A DNA stretch of 64,000 bases from positions 108,721 to 172,720 of the forward strand of contig NZ_JACCHQ010000017.1 of the NCBI RefSeq assembly GCF_016031655.1, given 5' to 3'. This document shows positions 18,550 through 28,108 of this stretch, piece by piece; the stretch's first letter is position 1; each line of letters starts with the position of its first letter. This DNA is from Bradyrhizobium glycinis (GTDB lineage Bacteria; Pseudomonadota; Alphaproteobacteria; Rhizobiales; Xanthobacteraceae). Under the pieces are notes generated by a model. The model was given only the letters and a program-made list of their open reading frames with translations, searched no databases and was not told the DNA's origin. The translations under genes were made by a program, and so were the position numbers.

Positions 18550-19998
18550 TTAAGGAACGTTGCCGTCGAAAGTGTAGGACGTCTTCACCGTCGTATAAAA
18601 TTCTTGCGCGTAGCGGCCCTGCTCGCGCGAGCCATAGCTGGAGCCTTTACGGCCCCCGAATGGCACATGGTAGTCCACGCCGGCCGTGGGGAGATTCACC
18701 ATCACCATGCCGGCCTCTGCATTGCGTTTGAAGTGGCTCGCGTATTTTAGGCTGGTGGTGCAGATCCCTGAAGACAGACCGAACGGCGTGTCGTTGGCCA
18801 GTTCAAGGGCCTCGTCGTAGTCCTTTGCCCGGATCACGGCGGCGACGGGCCCGAAAATCTCCTCGCGCGCGACGCGCATCTGATTGCTCACTTGTGTGAG
18901 CAGTGCGGGCGAGAGGTAGAATCCGGGCGTCTCACGCTTCAGGAGCTCGCCCCCGGCAACCAGCTTTGCGCCTTCCGCCTGGCCTATGCTGATATACTTT
19001 AGGTCCTGCTCGAGTTGGCTCTGGTCCACAACCGGGCCGATATGCGTGCCGGCTTTCAAGGCGTCATCAATGACGAATAGCTGCATCCGCTCCTGCATGG
19101 CCGCTACGAAGCGATCGTGAATCCCATCTGTCACAATCAGCCGCGACGAGGCCGTGCAGCGCTGGCCGGTGGAGAAGAAGGCACTGTTCACCGCGCATTC
19201 CACGGCCAGCGGCAGGTCGGCATCATCAAGGACGACCATGGGGTTCTTGCCCCCCATCTCGAGTTGAAGCTTCTTCATCGGGTCGGTTGTGATGCAGGCC
19301 TGGGCGATCTTGCGCCCTGTCGGTACTGAGCCCGTAAAGGAAATGCCAGAAACCTTGGAGCTGTTCAGCATCGCCTCACCAACCACCGAGCCCCGGCCCA
19401 TCACGAGGTTGAAGACACCTGCCGGCACTCCAGCGCGGACGATGATCTCGGCGAGCGCATGGGCCGAACCCGGGACGAGCTCGGCGGGCTTGAACACGAC
19501 CGTGTTGCCGTAGGCAAGTGCTGGCGCAATCTTCCAGGCTGGAATTGCAATCGGGAAGTTCCAGGGCGTAATGAGACCGACGACGCCGACCGCCTCGCGA
19601 GTGATCTCCACACCGATCGACGGCCGGACTGACCGTAGCGTTTCGCCCGTCATGCGGAGGCACTCGCCAGCGAAGAATTGAAAGATCTGCCCGGCACGCG
19701 CGACCTCGGCGATCCCTTCTGCCAAGGTCTTGCCCTCTTCGCGGGAGAGCAGACGGCCGAGCTCGCCCTTGCGAACGTGGATCTCGTCGCCAATCGTCTT
19801 GAGAATGTCATGCCTCGCCTGGATGCCGGAACGCGACCATGCCGGAAAGGCCTGGTGAGCCGCAGCAATTGCTCGCTCGGTTTCGGCGACCGAGGCGTGG
19901 GCATATTCGCCCACGACATCACTGGTGTTGGACGGGTTGATATTTGGGTAGGCCTTCGCGGCCGAAAGCCATTCTCCAGCTACATAGTTGTTTGTCAT
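18550..19998 (-). CDS. Aldehyde dehydrogenase, probably alpha-ketoglutarate semialdehyde (2,5-dioxovalerate) dehydrogenase
   Basis: About 482 residues from ATG 19998 (a TTG at 20022 would add 8). A complete NAD(P) aldehyde dehydrogenase: the general-base Glu in LEMGGKNP, the catalytic Cys in TGQRCTASS, cofactor segment ITPWNFPIAIPAWK and the C-terminal PFGGRKGSSYG. The next gene upstream on the same strand encodes a keto-deoxy-sugar-acid dehydratase whose usual product is alpha-ketoglutarate semialdehyde, so this enzyme likely makes 2-oxoglutarate from it. The specificity rests on context; the family also contains succinate- and other semialdehyde dehydrogenases. Confidence 0.92.
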   Translation of the reverse strand: MTNNYVAGEWLSAAKAYPNINPSNTSDVVGEYAHASVAETERAIAAAHQAFPAWSRSGIQARHDILKTIGDEIHVRKGELGRLLSREEGKTLAEGIAEVARAGQIFQFFAGECLRMTGETLRSVRPSIGVEITREAVGVVGLITPWNFPIAIPAWKIAPALAYGNTVVFKPAELVPGSAHALAEIIVRAGVPAGVFNLVMGRGSVVGEAMLNSSKVSGISFTGSVPTGRKIAQACITTDPMKKLQLEMGGKNPMVVLDDADLPLAVECAVNSAFFSTGQRCTASSRLIVTDGIHDRFVAAMQERMQLFVIDDALKAGTHIGPVVDQSQLEQDLKYISIGQAEGAKLVAGGELLKRETPGFYLSPALLTQVSNQMRVAREEIFGPVAAVIRAKDYDEALELANDTPFGLSSGICTTSLKYASHFKRNAEAGMVMVNLPTAGVDYHVPFGGRKGSSYGSREQGRYAQEFYTTVKTSYTFDGNVP

Positions 19999-20089
19999 CG
20001 AAAAACTCTGAGCTTGATACAATCTTTCAGGTGCATAAGCCTTTGGTCTCCCGTCAGCTCGATGGCTAGCTCACTTCAGACGGAACCGT

Positions 20090-21019
20090 TCAGATGCCCC
20101 AGCGGAGCGCCAACGGGTTGACGTCGCGCGCCAGCTCAATCAGGCCGGCTTTCGTGTGGGGATGAATTTGCTCCAGTGGATGCCGCACTGCGTCGGACCT
20201 GATAACGTTGCCCTCCCTCATCACGGTCTTGGCCGCGCGCAGCCCACATTGACGGTTCTCGTAGTTGATCAGCGGCAGCACCTTTGCATAAGCGGCGGCC
20301 GCTTCTGTGCTGCGCCCCGCTATATGATGATCGAAAACGGGCCGCAACAGATCCGGACAAAGCGCGCTCGACATGGTCCCGGTCGCTCCAGCTTGTAGAT
20401 CCGCCATCATGGTGATGGCTTCCTCTCCATCGAAGGGCCCTGCTATGGCGGCTTTGCCCGCCGCGATCAGATTGCGCAGCTTCGCTGCGGCAAATGGGAC
20501 TTCGATCTTGAAATAGTCAACAAGCGGCACTTCTTGTGCGAGCCGAACGAGAAAGGGTACCGAGAGGGTTACGCCGCTGAGCGGCGCGTCCTGAACCATG
20601 ATCGGGATTTTCGCCGCATCGGCGACACGAGCGAAATGCTCGATCATATGGTCTTCATCCGCCTTGAGCCCCGCACCGTGATAGGGCGGCATCAGCATCA
20701 GGAGGCTTGCGCCTCGTTCGGCGGCATAGCGTGCGCGTTCCACCGCGATCCGGGTGCTGAAGTGGCTGCAAGTCACGATGACCGGCTTGCGGCCGCTGAC
20801 ATGTGAGAGACAGAGGTCAACCAGCAGCCTGCGCTCCTCGTCCGACAACAGGAACTGCTCGGAATAGTTGGCAAGTATGCAAATTCCGTCGACCTTCTGA
20901 TCAATCATGCAATCCAAAATACGCCGCTGCCCCTCCAGATCGAGATCTCCAGAGTCAGTGAATGGCGTTGGCGCGACAGGAAACAGGCCACCATAGAGCC
21001 GACTTTTCTGGGCTTGCAT
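20090..21019 (-). CDS. DHDPS/NAL-superfamily lyase, probably 2-keto-3-deoxy-sugar-acid dehydratase
   Basis: 309 residues from ATG 21019 (MQAQKSRLYGGLFPVAPTPF), the usual start for the group. A (beta/alpha)8 barrel of the dihydrodipicolinate synthase superfamily; the Schiff-base lysine is in YFKIEVPF. Sequence style is close to L-2-keto-3-deoxyarabonate dehydratase and 5-keto-4-deoxyglucarate dehydratase, both of which yield alpha-ketoglutarate semialdehyde. The semialdehyde dehydrogenase directly downstream supports that reading over a DapA role. The two genes form a unit with the LacI regulator at 17461. Pentonate versus hexuronate substrate is open. Confidence 0.88.
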   Translation of the reverse strand: MQAQKSRLYGGLFPVAPTPFTDSGDLDLEGQRRILDCMIDQKVDGICILANYSEQFLLSDEERRLLVDLCLSHVSGRKPVIVTCSHFSTRIAVERARYAAERGASLLMLMPPYHGAGLKADEDHMIEHFARVADAAKIPIMVQDAPLSGVTLSVPFLVRLAQEVPLVDYFKIEVPFAAAKLRNLIAAGKAAIAGPFDGEEAITMMADLQAGATGTMSSALCPDLLRPVFDHHIAGRSTEAAAAYAKVLPLINYENRQCGLRAAKTVMREGNVIRSDAVRHPLEQIHPHTKAGLIELARDVNPLALRWGI

Positions 21020-21270
21020 GAGTAGGTTCTCTCTTCGAGCAAGGATGGGCAAGAACAATTGGTGTGGGGGCGTCTATCGGGGGCGCGGACCCTCGCCTCG
21101 AACAATGTTGCGCGGACTGACTCTGGCTCCCGTCGCCAAGCACTTTGCCGCGAACACGGATCGTGAGCTCGCGGAAAGCGCCGCTAACGACCGGGGTTCG
21201 TTTTGTGAGGTTCGTTGGCACTTGCGTTGCGATCGGGGAAGAGCGGTTGAGCCTGATATGACGCGCTACG

Positions 21271-22323
21271 CTATTGCCGATCATTGGCGGGTGCGGTTGA
21301 GTCTCGAACGATCAAACGCGTTTCGAGCTCTACCCTTGCATGTATGTCCAGCGAACTATTATCTGCCAGAAAATAGTTCGCTGCCTGTTCGCCCATCAGG
21401 CGAGCCGGGACATCAACGGTCGTCAGACCGGGGGTCATATACTCGGCGATATCGAGATTGTCGAAGCCGATCATCGATATGTCTCGAGGCACGCTTAATC
21501 CAGCATCCTTGCACCCTCGCATTGCTCCGACAGCAAGCACGTCGCTCCCGCAGAATATTGCCGTGACGTTTCTATTTTGGTTCAGGATGATTTTGGCAGC
21601 AGCTCGACCCCGGCTAAACTCGTAGGGCGATTCCACAACCACGATGCTGGACCGATCTATTCCTCGACGCTCAGCCATGGTGAGGAACCCTTCAAGGCGA
21701 CCAGCTGCCCGGTCGTTATCGCGCGTTATTCCAGCGATGACTGCAAGGTGTCGATGGCCGAGGTCTGCAAGGTAGTTTGCCGCCAAAGCCCCGCCACTGC
21801 GATTGTCAAAACCCATGCTGGGAATCGAAGTGTCGTCCGAGAGGGCGTAGGTTACAGCAAATCTGACCCTGTGCTCGCGCAGCAGTTTGAGCGTTTCCTT
21901 CCTATGGCAAGAACCAACGAGAATAATACCGTCGACGCCTTTTTCGATCAGGTTGCGCACGACCCGTGTTTCTCGGTCCAGATCGTAACCCGTCGCGGAG
22001 TAGACCAGCGAAGCCCCGGCCGGTGCAAGCCGACTCTCCAGGCCTTCAAGCATTCGAGTGAAGATCGCGGCGTCCAGCGTTGGAACGATCAAGCCGATCA
22101 GTCGAGAGCGCGAAGATCTCAGCGCGCGTGCTGATCCGTTGGGAACGTAGCCGAGTTCATCAACGATCCGGAGGATGCGTTCCCTCAGGTCTATCGCGAC
22201 GGCTTCTGGCCGGTTCAATACACGCGAAACCGTGGCGATAGAACATCCGGCCCGTTTCGCTATCTCCACGACCGTGGGTGATTGCCTGCCTCTATCGATC
22301 GGGGTCGTTTTTTCTAACGCCAT
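21271..22323 (-). CDS. LacI-family transcriptional regulator
   Basis: 350 residues from ATG 22323; a longer in-frame start at 22374 lacks support. The DNA-binding part (TVVEIAKRAGCSIATVSRVLN, residues ~15-35) is a canonical LacI helix-turn-helix with a YVPNGSARALRS hinge, then a sugar-binding sensor domain. It is divergent from the CoA-transferase gene. The palindromic site ATGTAAACCTTTTCATA at 22507 lies in the shared intergenic region, and a near copy precedes the transporter gene at 25515, so this protein is the likely repressor of both operons. Confidence 0.94.
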   Translation of the reverse strand: MALEKTTPIDRGRQSPTVVEIAKRAGCSIATVSRVLNRPEAVAIDLRERILRIVDELGYVPNGSARALRSSRSRLIGLIVPTLDAAIFTRMLEGLESRLAPAGASLVYSATGYDLDRETRVVRNLIEKGVDGIILVGSCHRKETLKLLREHRVRFAVTYALSDDTSIPSMGFDNRSGGALAANYLADLGHRHLAVIAGITRDNDRAAGRLEGFLTMAERRGIDRSSIVVVESPYEFSRGRAAAKIILNQNRNVTAIFCGSDVLAVGAMRGCKDAGLSVPRDISMIGFDNLDIAEYMTPGLTTVDVPARLMGEQAANYFLADNSSLDIHARVELETRLIVRDSTAPANDRQ

Positions 22324-22506
22324 GAGCCTACTTCTTTCCCACCGGCCAGCCTCAAAAAGGGGCCACCAGTCCAATAGACTGAAATCGTTATCATGTTGCG
22401 AGTGCTAACGCAATTGACGGTTCAGTCAAATTGGTCACGAAAATGCGCATTTTCCACCCTCTTTTGTCGCTTTTGAATCTTTCCTCTTGTCCCGGCGTCG
22501 AATGCG

Positions 22507-22523
22507 ATGTAAACCTTTTCATA
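22507..22523 (+). promoter_or_regulatory. LacI-type operator candidate, copy 1
   Basis: ATGTAAACCTTTTCATA fits the near-palindromic TGTAAAC-GTTTNCA style bound by LacI-family proteins. It lies 115 bases before the CoA-transferase start and 184 bases before the divergent LacI start. It differs by one base from the site at 25515-25531. Confidence 0.65.
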
Positions 22524-22621
22524 GCGCGGCCCCCCCATGTTCATCCAGAGGCTGCTGTCCCGGACCCGCAAGCGGGGCCCCGATGCGGTCAGAAATATCG
22601 AGCCGGCCAGTAGGAGAAGGC

Positions 22622-24220
22622 ATGCAATTGAAAAAAAATAAGCGGACTGGCGAAGTGCCGATCATTTCGGCTCGGCAGGCCGTATCGCTGATCTCCAATG
22701 GCGATTGCGTCTATTTCGGCGGTTCGGCAGGCGTTGCGATCCCTGAGCTCGTCATCGACGCGCTTCGTGACGTTCATTCTGAGCGGGGGGGTCCCAACAA
22801 CTTGATGCTGGTGGGGACGGTAGCTATCGGCGATTGGGCCACGACAGGCTTCAACAAGCTGGCAGCCCCAGGCCTGGTGCGTCGCGTGGTGGCCAGCGGC
22901 TTGAACAATTGTCCGGCGCTTGGGCGGCGTGCGCTGGCCAATGAAATTGAAGCCTACACCCTGCCTCAGGGAGTCCTGGCGCAGCTCACGCGCGAAAACG
23001 CGGCGGGGCGCCCCGGCGTGATCACCAAAGTGGGCCTCAGAACTTTCGCCGATCCCCGCATCGGCGGCTGCAAGCAGAGCGAGTGCAGCAAAGAGGATAT
23101 GGTTGCTGTTGTCGATATCGAAGGAGAAGAGCACCTGCTCTACAAGACCTTCCCCATCCACGTCGCGATCCTGCGGGGCAGTATTGCGGACGAGAAGGGA
23201 AACATCTCGCTTGAGGATGAGGCATATGTCGGCGAAAGCATGTCGATTGCCGCTGCCACGCGCCGCTCTGGCGGAATAGTCATTGTCCAGGTCAAGCGGG
23301 TTGCTGCATCCAACACGTTAAACCAGCGAGAAGTGAGAATACCTGGGGTTTTGGTCGATTATCTTGTCGTCGATCCCAATCAGCGACAAACCTATGCCAC
23401 GGAGTATAGCCCGGCCTATGCTGGAAAAATGCGCGTACCGGACGGGAAGATCGGCTCGCTGCCGTTCGACGTAAGAAAGGTGATCGCGCGACGCGCGGCC
23501 CTCGAGTTGACCCCGGGAGCTACTGTCAACATTGGCTATGGTATCTCGAACGGAATTGCGGTCGTGGCTGCAGAAGAGGGGATCTACCGCTCGGTCACAT
23601 TGACGGCTGAGCAGGGGGTCATCGGCGGCATTCCTGCGCCCGGACAGGATGCTGGCGCCGGAACGAACTACGATATGATTGCGCCGCAGCCGGATCAATT
23701 CGACTTTTACGACGGTGGCGGGTTGGACATCGCATTCTTGTCTTCCGCCGAAGTCGATCGACACGGCAACGTCAATGTGAGCCGCTTCGGCGACAAGATC
23801 ATAGGGCCCGGCGGCTTCATCAACATCAGCCAGGGCGCTCGAAAAGTCGTTTTCTCCGGCACTCTGACGGCATCGGGATTGAATGCGATCCCGGACAAGG
23901 GAGGGCTCGTCATCGCCGACGAGGGCACAGTCAAGAAGTGGGTGAAGGACGTCTACCAGATCACCTTCAGTGGCTCCTTTGCAAAGGAACGCCAGCAAGA
24001 GGTTGTTTTCATCACCGAGCGTGCCGTGTTCAAGCTCACTCCGAAAGGCGTCATGCTGACGGAGGTCGCACCCGGCATATCCGTCGAAAAGCACGTGCTG
24101 CCGAACATTGAATTCGACGTGCTCGTCTCGCCCGACCTGAAGCTGATGGACGAAAGGATATTCAAGAATGAGCCAATGAATTTGGCTGAGCACTTTCATG
24201 ACAACCCAGTACGGGTGTAA
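22622..24220 (+). CDS. Acyl-CoA:acetate/propionate CoA-transferase family protein
   Basis: 532 residues from ATG 22622, preceded by AGGAGAAGG. A fused alpha-beta CoA-transferase: the N-terminal half has the glycine-rich VYFGGSAGVAIPE segment and the C-terminal half has TAEQGVIGGIP, whose Glu is the residue that forms the covalent CoA thioester. The length is normal for the PCT/YdiF class. It moves CoA from acetyl- or propionyl-CoA onto a carboxylic acid. With the enoyl-CoA hydratase 12 bases downstream it would activate an acid for beta-oxidation-like steps. It is probably controlled by the divergent LacI protein. Confidence 0.93.
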   Translation: MQLKKNKRTGEVPIISARQAVSLISNGDCVYFGGSAGVAIPELVIDALRDVHSERGGPNNLMLVGTVAIGDWATTGFNKLAAPGLVRRVVASGLNNCPALGRRALANEIEAYTLPQGVLAQLTRENAAGRPGVITKVGLRTFADPRIGGCKQSECSKEDMVAVVDIEGEEHLLYKTFPIHVAILRGSIADEKGNISLEDEAYVGESMSIAAATRRSGGIVIVQVKRVAASNTLNQREVRIPGVLVDYLVVDPNQRQTYATEYSPAYAGKMRVPDGKIGSLPFDVRKVIARRAALELTPGATVNIGYGISNGIAVVAAEEGIYRSVTLTAEQGVIGGIPAPGQDAGAGTNYDMIAPQPDQFDFYDGGGLDIAFLSSAEVDRHGNVNVSRFGDKIIGPGGFINISQGARKVVFSGTLTASGLNAIPDKGGLVIADEGTVKKWVKDVYQITFSGSFAKERQQEVVFITERAVFKLTPKGVMLTEVAPGISVEKHVLPNIEFDVLVSPDLKLMDERIFKNEPMNLAEHFHDNPVRV

Positions 24221-24232
24221 GGAGCGGCTGAC

Positions 24233-25012
24233 GTGAAGTTCGTCTCGATGGAATGCGAAGACAAGGTCCAGATCCTGGCGATGAATAGGCCGGAGCGACG
24301 CAACGCTCTCGGCGAAGACATGCTGAAGGATCTGATTGAGACGGTGGGCAAGGCAGCCGCCGACGCGGCCGTGAACGTCATCCTGATCGCTGGGAACGGT
24401 CCCGGTTTTTCGGCCGGCGCAGATCTGAAGGATTTTTCGGCGGGCAACATCGAGGACACTTTCGACCTGAATCGCCGGCTAGGCGCATTTGTGCGCTCCC
24501 TTGCTCTCGTCAGAAAACCTGTCGTCTGCGCGGTAGATGGGTTTGCCTTGGGCGGGGGGCTCATGTTCGCGGCCTCTTGCGACGTCGTTGTAACGGCTCG
24601 GGAAACGCGCTGGCACTTGCCGGAAGTGTCTTTGGGCTGGCTGCCGGGCTTCGGGCTGGATACTTTGGCCGCACGCGTCGGTCCGTTCGCGGCCCGGTTC
24701 TTGAGCTGGAGCCCGTCTGCGGTCGACGGCGTAGAGGCTCATCGATTGGGCCTGGCTGACGTTCTGTCCCCTCCGACTGAGACCGCGCGCGAAGCGGCGC
24801 TCCGCTATGCCAAGGGCCTCGCGGCAATGCCGCCCCATGCCGTGATGACCACAAAACAGTTTTTCTCAACTTCTGTCGCTGCGAGGGCAGAAGTCATGGA
24901 TGATTTGGCAAACCGCTACTTCGTTCAGGACATTCTGCATGAGACGGCGCAAGCGAATATGCAACGCTTCCTTCCCAAAAAAGCGGTCGGCTCCAGCCCT
25001 TCGCAGAACTGA
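24233..25012 (+). CDS. Enoyl-CoA hydratase/isomerase family protein
   Basis: 259 residues from GTG 24233, 12 bases after the CoA-transferase stop. Crotonase fold with the oxyanion-hole segments GPGFSAGADLKDF (~60-72) and FALGGGLMFAASCD (~104-117), and a Glu in LPEVSLGWLPGFG at the usual catalytic position. It hydrates or isomerises an enoyl-CoA; the substrate probably comes from the CoA-transferase. A broken second copy follows at 25027. Confidence 0.93.
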   Translation: MKFVSMECEDKVQILAMNRPERRNALGEDMLKDLIETVGKAAADAAVNVILIAGNGPGFSAGADLKDFSAGNIEDTFDLNRRLGAFVRSLALVRKPVVCAVDGFALGGGLMFAASCDVVVTARETRWHLPEVSLGWLPGFGLDTLAARVGPFAARFLSWSPSAVDGVEAHRLGLADVLSPPTETAREAALRYAKGLAAMPPHAVMTTKQFFSTSVAARAEVMDDLANRYFVQDILHETAQANMQRFLPKKAVGSSPSQN

Positions 25013-25026
25013 TTTGAAGGAATAAT

Positions 25027-25459
25027 ATGAATCAAGCTGTTCCCTCTCTTGTTGTCGCCGAGCGGCCCGAACCGCCCGTACTCCTGCTGCAGCTCAATCG
25101 CCCGAAGCAGACGCGGAGCATTGGCAACTCCCTCGCTATGAAGATGGTGCTGACAGGTGGGCCAATCAGCGCAGAAAGGACAGTGGCTGCTGGGCTTGCA
25201 TCCGAAATGCTGACGGCCGCCGGGTTGGTCGAAGGTGCGCTCGCAATAGCACGCCACATCTCGAAGCGCGCCGATCGCTGCCCAGTTCGCGAAGAAGCCG
25301 ATGCAGGCGCCTTACGAAACCTCGCTGTCGGCTGGCTTGGCGATCGACGGACGCGCTATCCCCTACCCATTCATCACCGATGACCAAAAGGAGGGCATGG
25401 CTGCCTTCGTCGAAAAGCTGCAGCCAATAGCGAGGGACGGCAGCCAAGGCATCTCCTGA
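25027..25459 (+). pseudogene. Broken second enoyl-CoA hydratase
   Basis: It starts as a crotonase (ATG 25027, with LLLQLNRPKQ) but jumps after about 35 residues to the late segment GNSLAMKMVLTGGPISAERTVAAGLASEML, so the central oxyanion-hole part is deleted. At about 25262 the reading frame then shifts by one: the C-terminal helix (DDQKEGMAAFVEKLQP), typical of these enzymes, continues in the next frame to a stop at 25459. With an internal deletion plus a frameshift it cannot be active. Confidence 0.85.
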
Positions 25460-25514
25460 TCAAGCAAGTCGTCCGCAACCCGGCAACGCCTCCATACGAC
25501 GCTGCCGTGCACAA

Positions 25515-25531
25515 ATGTAAACGTTTTCATA
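25515..25531 (+). promoter_or_regulatory. LacI-type operator candidate, copy 2
   Basis: ATGTAAACGTTTTCATA, identical to the site at 22507 except at the centre, lies 30 bases before the transporter ATG at 25561. It overlaps the expected promoter or early leader, a natural position for repression of the transporter and hydrolase genes. Confidence 0.7.
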
Positions 25532-25560
25532 ATAAGTCCGAGGAAACAAGAGGAAACAAA

Positions 25561-26895
25561 ATGACCACCATTGCTGAACCCATCTCCACAAGCACGGCGC
25601 AGGCAGTATCGCCCCAAAAGCAAGTTGCCACGAAGAGCATGACCATTGCTTTGGGCGGTGGCGTGGCCCTCGAGTGGTACGACTGGAGCGTCTACGGAAT
25701 GATGGCTTCTTTTCTGTCGCCGCTTTTCTTTCCGTCCAGTGATCCGACAACATCGCTGCTCGCCGCCCTTGCCGTTTACGGTGCTGGCTTCTTCGCGCGA
25801 CCGGTCGGAGCTGCGGTCCTCGGTCCGATCGCCGATCGCATCAGCCACAAGCGGGTGATGATGATCTCCGTCACCGCGATGGCCTTATGCTCACTGCTCA
25901 TTTCCGTCTTGCCGAGTTACAAGGAGCTCGGCATTGCAGCGGCCGTCATATTGTTGGTCGTCCGGCTTATCCAAGGGCTCGCCACCGGCGCTGAGGCCGG
26001 AGTCGCAAATGCCATTGCGATTGAACTTGCTCCGCCAGGCAAGGAAGGGCGGTACCTAGGCCTGATCAGCGGCACGTTCATCCAGCTCGGTGTGTTCGGA
26101 TCTAGTTTGGTCGCATTTCTCGTAAGCGCCTCGGTGGCGCCGGAGACAATGAAGGAATGGGCTTGGCGGCTACCTTTTGCCGTCGGCGGAATCCTCGGCC
26201 TGCTGATCATCTATCTGCGCAGCAAGCTGCCAGAGACCTTGATCAAAAACGTCATGCATCGAGACGAATTGTCCCGTACTCAGGAGACAACCGGTGGCGT
26301 CTGGAGGACCCTCTGGAGCGTGCGCCTTTCGCTTCTCGCAGTCATCCTGGTCGTCGGAGCGGTGCAGATCGCGAACTATGCGTGGAATGCTGGTCTGCCC
26401 AATCTGGCGAACGGCGTCTTCAAGGAGAACAGCACCTGGGTGTACGGGATCACGACGTTGATGGGCGTGATCTGGATCGTTACGGCGCCGTTTGTGGGTG
26501 CCTTCGCAGACAAGTTTCGAGCTTCCCGCGCCTTTATACTGCTGCGGCTCCTGCTCGTAGCGTGCTTCTTCCTGACGTTGCTCTATTCCGAGAAGAGCAT
26601 TTCGACGTTCTTCTTTGTAATGGTGTTCGGCGGCGCGATCGTGGGCTTCAACATGGCTCTCTACAACTTCATCGCAACCACGTTGATGCCACGCGCGGTA
26701 CGCACGACGGGCATCGCTGTCGGGTATGCGCTTGGAGTGTCACTCTTTGGCGGTACCTCACCCTATTTGCTGGTCTGGTTGCAACACGCAAATATGGCAT
26801 GGTTGTTCCCGGTTTATGGATCTGTGGTCGCGGTGCTGAGCGTCGGCGTCTATCTCGCCGCAAAAAGGCGCGGGCTCGTCTACATTGGCGACTGA
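25561..26895 (+). CDS. MFS transporter, metabolite:H+ symporter (MHS) type
   Basis: 444 residues from ATG 25561 (GAGGAAACAAA ahead). Twelve hydrophobic segments; the start of helix 1, GGGVALEWYDWSVYG, and the loop DRISHKRVMM after helix 2 (a motif A version) are typical of the MHS family that imports citrate, ketoglutarate, shikimate and similar organic acids. With the GH88-type hydrolase 62 bases downstream and a shared upstream operator, it most likely imports an unsaturated uronide or a sugar acid released from plant cell walls. Confidence 0.92.
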   Translation: MTTIAEPISTSTAQAVSPQKQVATKSMTIALGGGVALEWYDWSVYGMMASFLSPLFFPSSDPTTSLLAALAVYGAGFFARPVGAAVLGPIADRISHKRVMMISVTAMALCSLLISVLPSYKELGIAAAVILLVVRLIQGLATGAEAGVANAIAIELAPPGKEGRYLGLISGTFIQLGVFGSSLVAFLVSASVAPETMKEWAWRLPFAVGGILGLLIIYLRSKLPETLIKNVMHRDELSRTQETTGGVWRTLWSVRLSLLAVILVVGAVQIANYAWNAGLPNLANGVFKENSTWVYGITTLMGVIWIVTAPFVGAFADKFRASRAFILLRLLLVACFFLTLLYSEKSISTFFFVMVFGGAIVGFNMALYNFIATTLMPRAVRTTGIAVGYALGVSLFGGTSPYLLVWLQHANMAWLFPVYGSVVAVLSVGVYLAAKRRGLVYIGD

Positions 26896-26956
26896 ATTTA
26901 ACTGCCTTGCTTACAATCAGGGCTCAGTTGGAGCCGACGTTTTCGCAGGAGAAAAC

Positions 26957-28108
26957 ATGTCCGGAAGCAATTACTTGTCCGCGCGCGAACGAATGCTGCG
27001 GCGCATCGCGCAAACGAGGGAAACTGCCCAAACAGGCCTTCCGCACTGGGCTCGCAGCACTGATGGAAAATGGACGTTTACGCCCGACGGTGATTGGACC
27101 GGGGGCGCCTTCGTCGGCCAGCTTTGGCTTGCACATCTGGCCGATCCCCAGCGCTTTCCGATTTCCGACGCGCGCGCCGCTCTGAGCAGAATGCTGCCTC
27201 GCGCCCAGCTCCGGACCGCCTTCAAAGGGTTCGGCTTCTACCACGGTGCGGCGCTTGGAAGCATCCTCTTCGCGGATGAAATGGCACGCGATGCCGCGCT
27301 CACGGCAGCCAGGTCGCTGGAGCAGATGTTCGATCCCAGGCTGGGCTTGATCCCGCTCGGCCAGGATGCCGAGGAAGCCAACGCTGTTGGTGCTGCTGAA
27401 AGCAGCATCGACTCTCTCCAAGCAACGGGATTGCTTTTCTGGGCCTCGGACCAGTTGGGGGAGCAGCGCATGGACGAGATCGCCAATGCCCACATGCGAA
27501 GGGTCTTGGATATTCATGTCCGGCCCGATAATTCGGTGATCCAGTCATCCACGCTCGACCCGCAAACCGGCAAGGTGCTCAGAACACACACGCATAAGGG
27601 ATACAGCGATGTGAGCACTTGGGGACGTGCGCAGGGGTGGGCGATTCTTTACACCGCTCATGCAGCAATGGTTCGACCTAACGAGCCGTTGTGGCGCGAA
27701 TATGCGGTGCGCGTGCTGGACTGGTGGATCGACCACGTCCCTACGGATCTGGTCGCGTATTGGGACTTTGACGATCCGGCAATTCCAAATACGAGCCGGG
27801 ATACCGCAGCCACCGCTATTGTCGCTGCAGCATCCTTGAGACTTGCGTCCGCCCTCGGCCCGACTGGCGGCGCAAAGTACCGAGACTTCGCGGAGCGGAC
27901 CGTCGGTGAACTGGTGTCGGCCTATTTGACGCCCGTCCTCCCGTCCGACAAGCGCCCACCTGGAATGCTCACAGGGGGATGTTTCACCCGAAAAGCATTG
28001 GCGCGGGACATCGACACCGCACAAGACGCAGAACTGATATTTGGCAGTTACTTCCTGTTTGAAGCCCTTGCGATTCTCACTGGTCTCGTGACCATGGGGC
28101 GGATCTGA
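26957..28108 (+). CDS. Glycoside hydrolase GH88/GH105: unsaturated uronyl hydrolase
   Basis: 383 residues from ATG 26957 (CAGGAGAAA ahead). An (alpha/alpha)6 barrel protein: GDWTGGAFVGQLWLAH near the N-terminus, THKGYSDVSTWGRAQGWAIL in the middle and a C-terminal IFGSYFLFEAL are the signature stretches of GH88 unsaturated glucuronyl hydrolase and the related GH105 rhamnogalacturonyl hydrolases. These remove the 4,5-unsaturated uronic acid left by polysaccharide lyases. No signal peptide, so it acts in the cytoplasm on imported oligosaccharides, matching the adjacent transporter. The choice between GH88 and GH105 is not secure. Confidence 0.88.
   Translation: MSGSNYLSARERMLRRIAQTRETAQTGLPHWARSTDGKWTFTPDGDWTGGAFVGQLWLAHLADPQRFPISDARAALSRMLPRAQLRTAFKGFGFYHGAALGSILFADEMARDAALTAARSLEQMFDPRLGLIPLGQDAEEANAVGAAESSIDSLQATGLLFWASDQLGEQRMDEIANAHMRRVLDIHVRPDNSVIQSSTLDPQTGKVLRTHTHKGYSDVSTWGRAQGWAILYTAHAAMVRPNEPLWREYAVRVLDWWIDHVPTDLVAYWDFDDPAIPNTSRDTAATAIVAAASLRLASALGPTGGAKYRDFAERTVGELVSAYLTPVLPSDKRPPGMLTGGCFTRKALARDIDTAQDAELIFGSYFLFEALAILTGLVTMGRI

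Noticed and set aside
21219..21234. TGGCACTTGCGTTGCG, a good -24/-12 shape
   Set aside because: It points on the plus strand into the 3' end of the minus-strand LacI gene, with no gene to drive.
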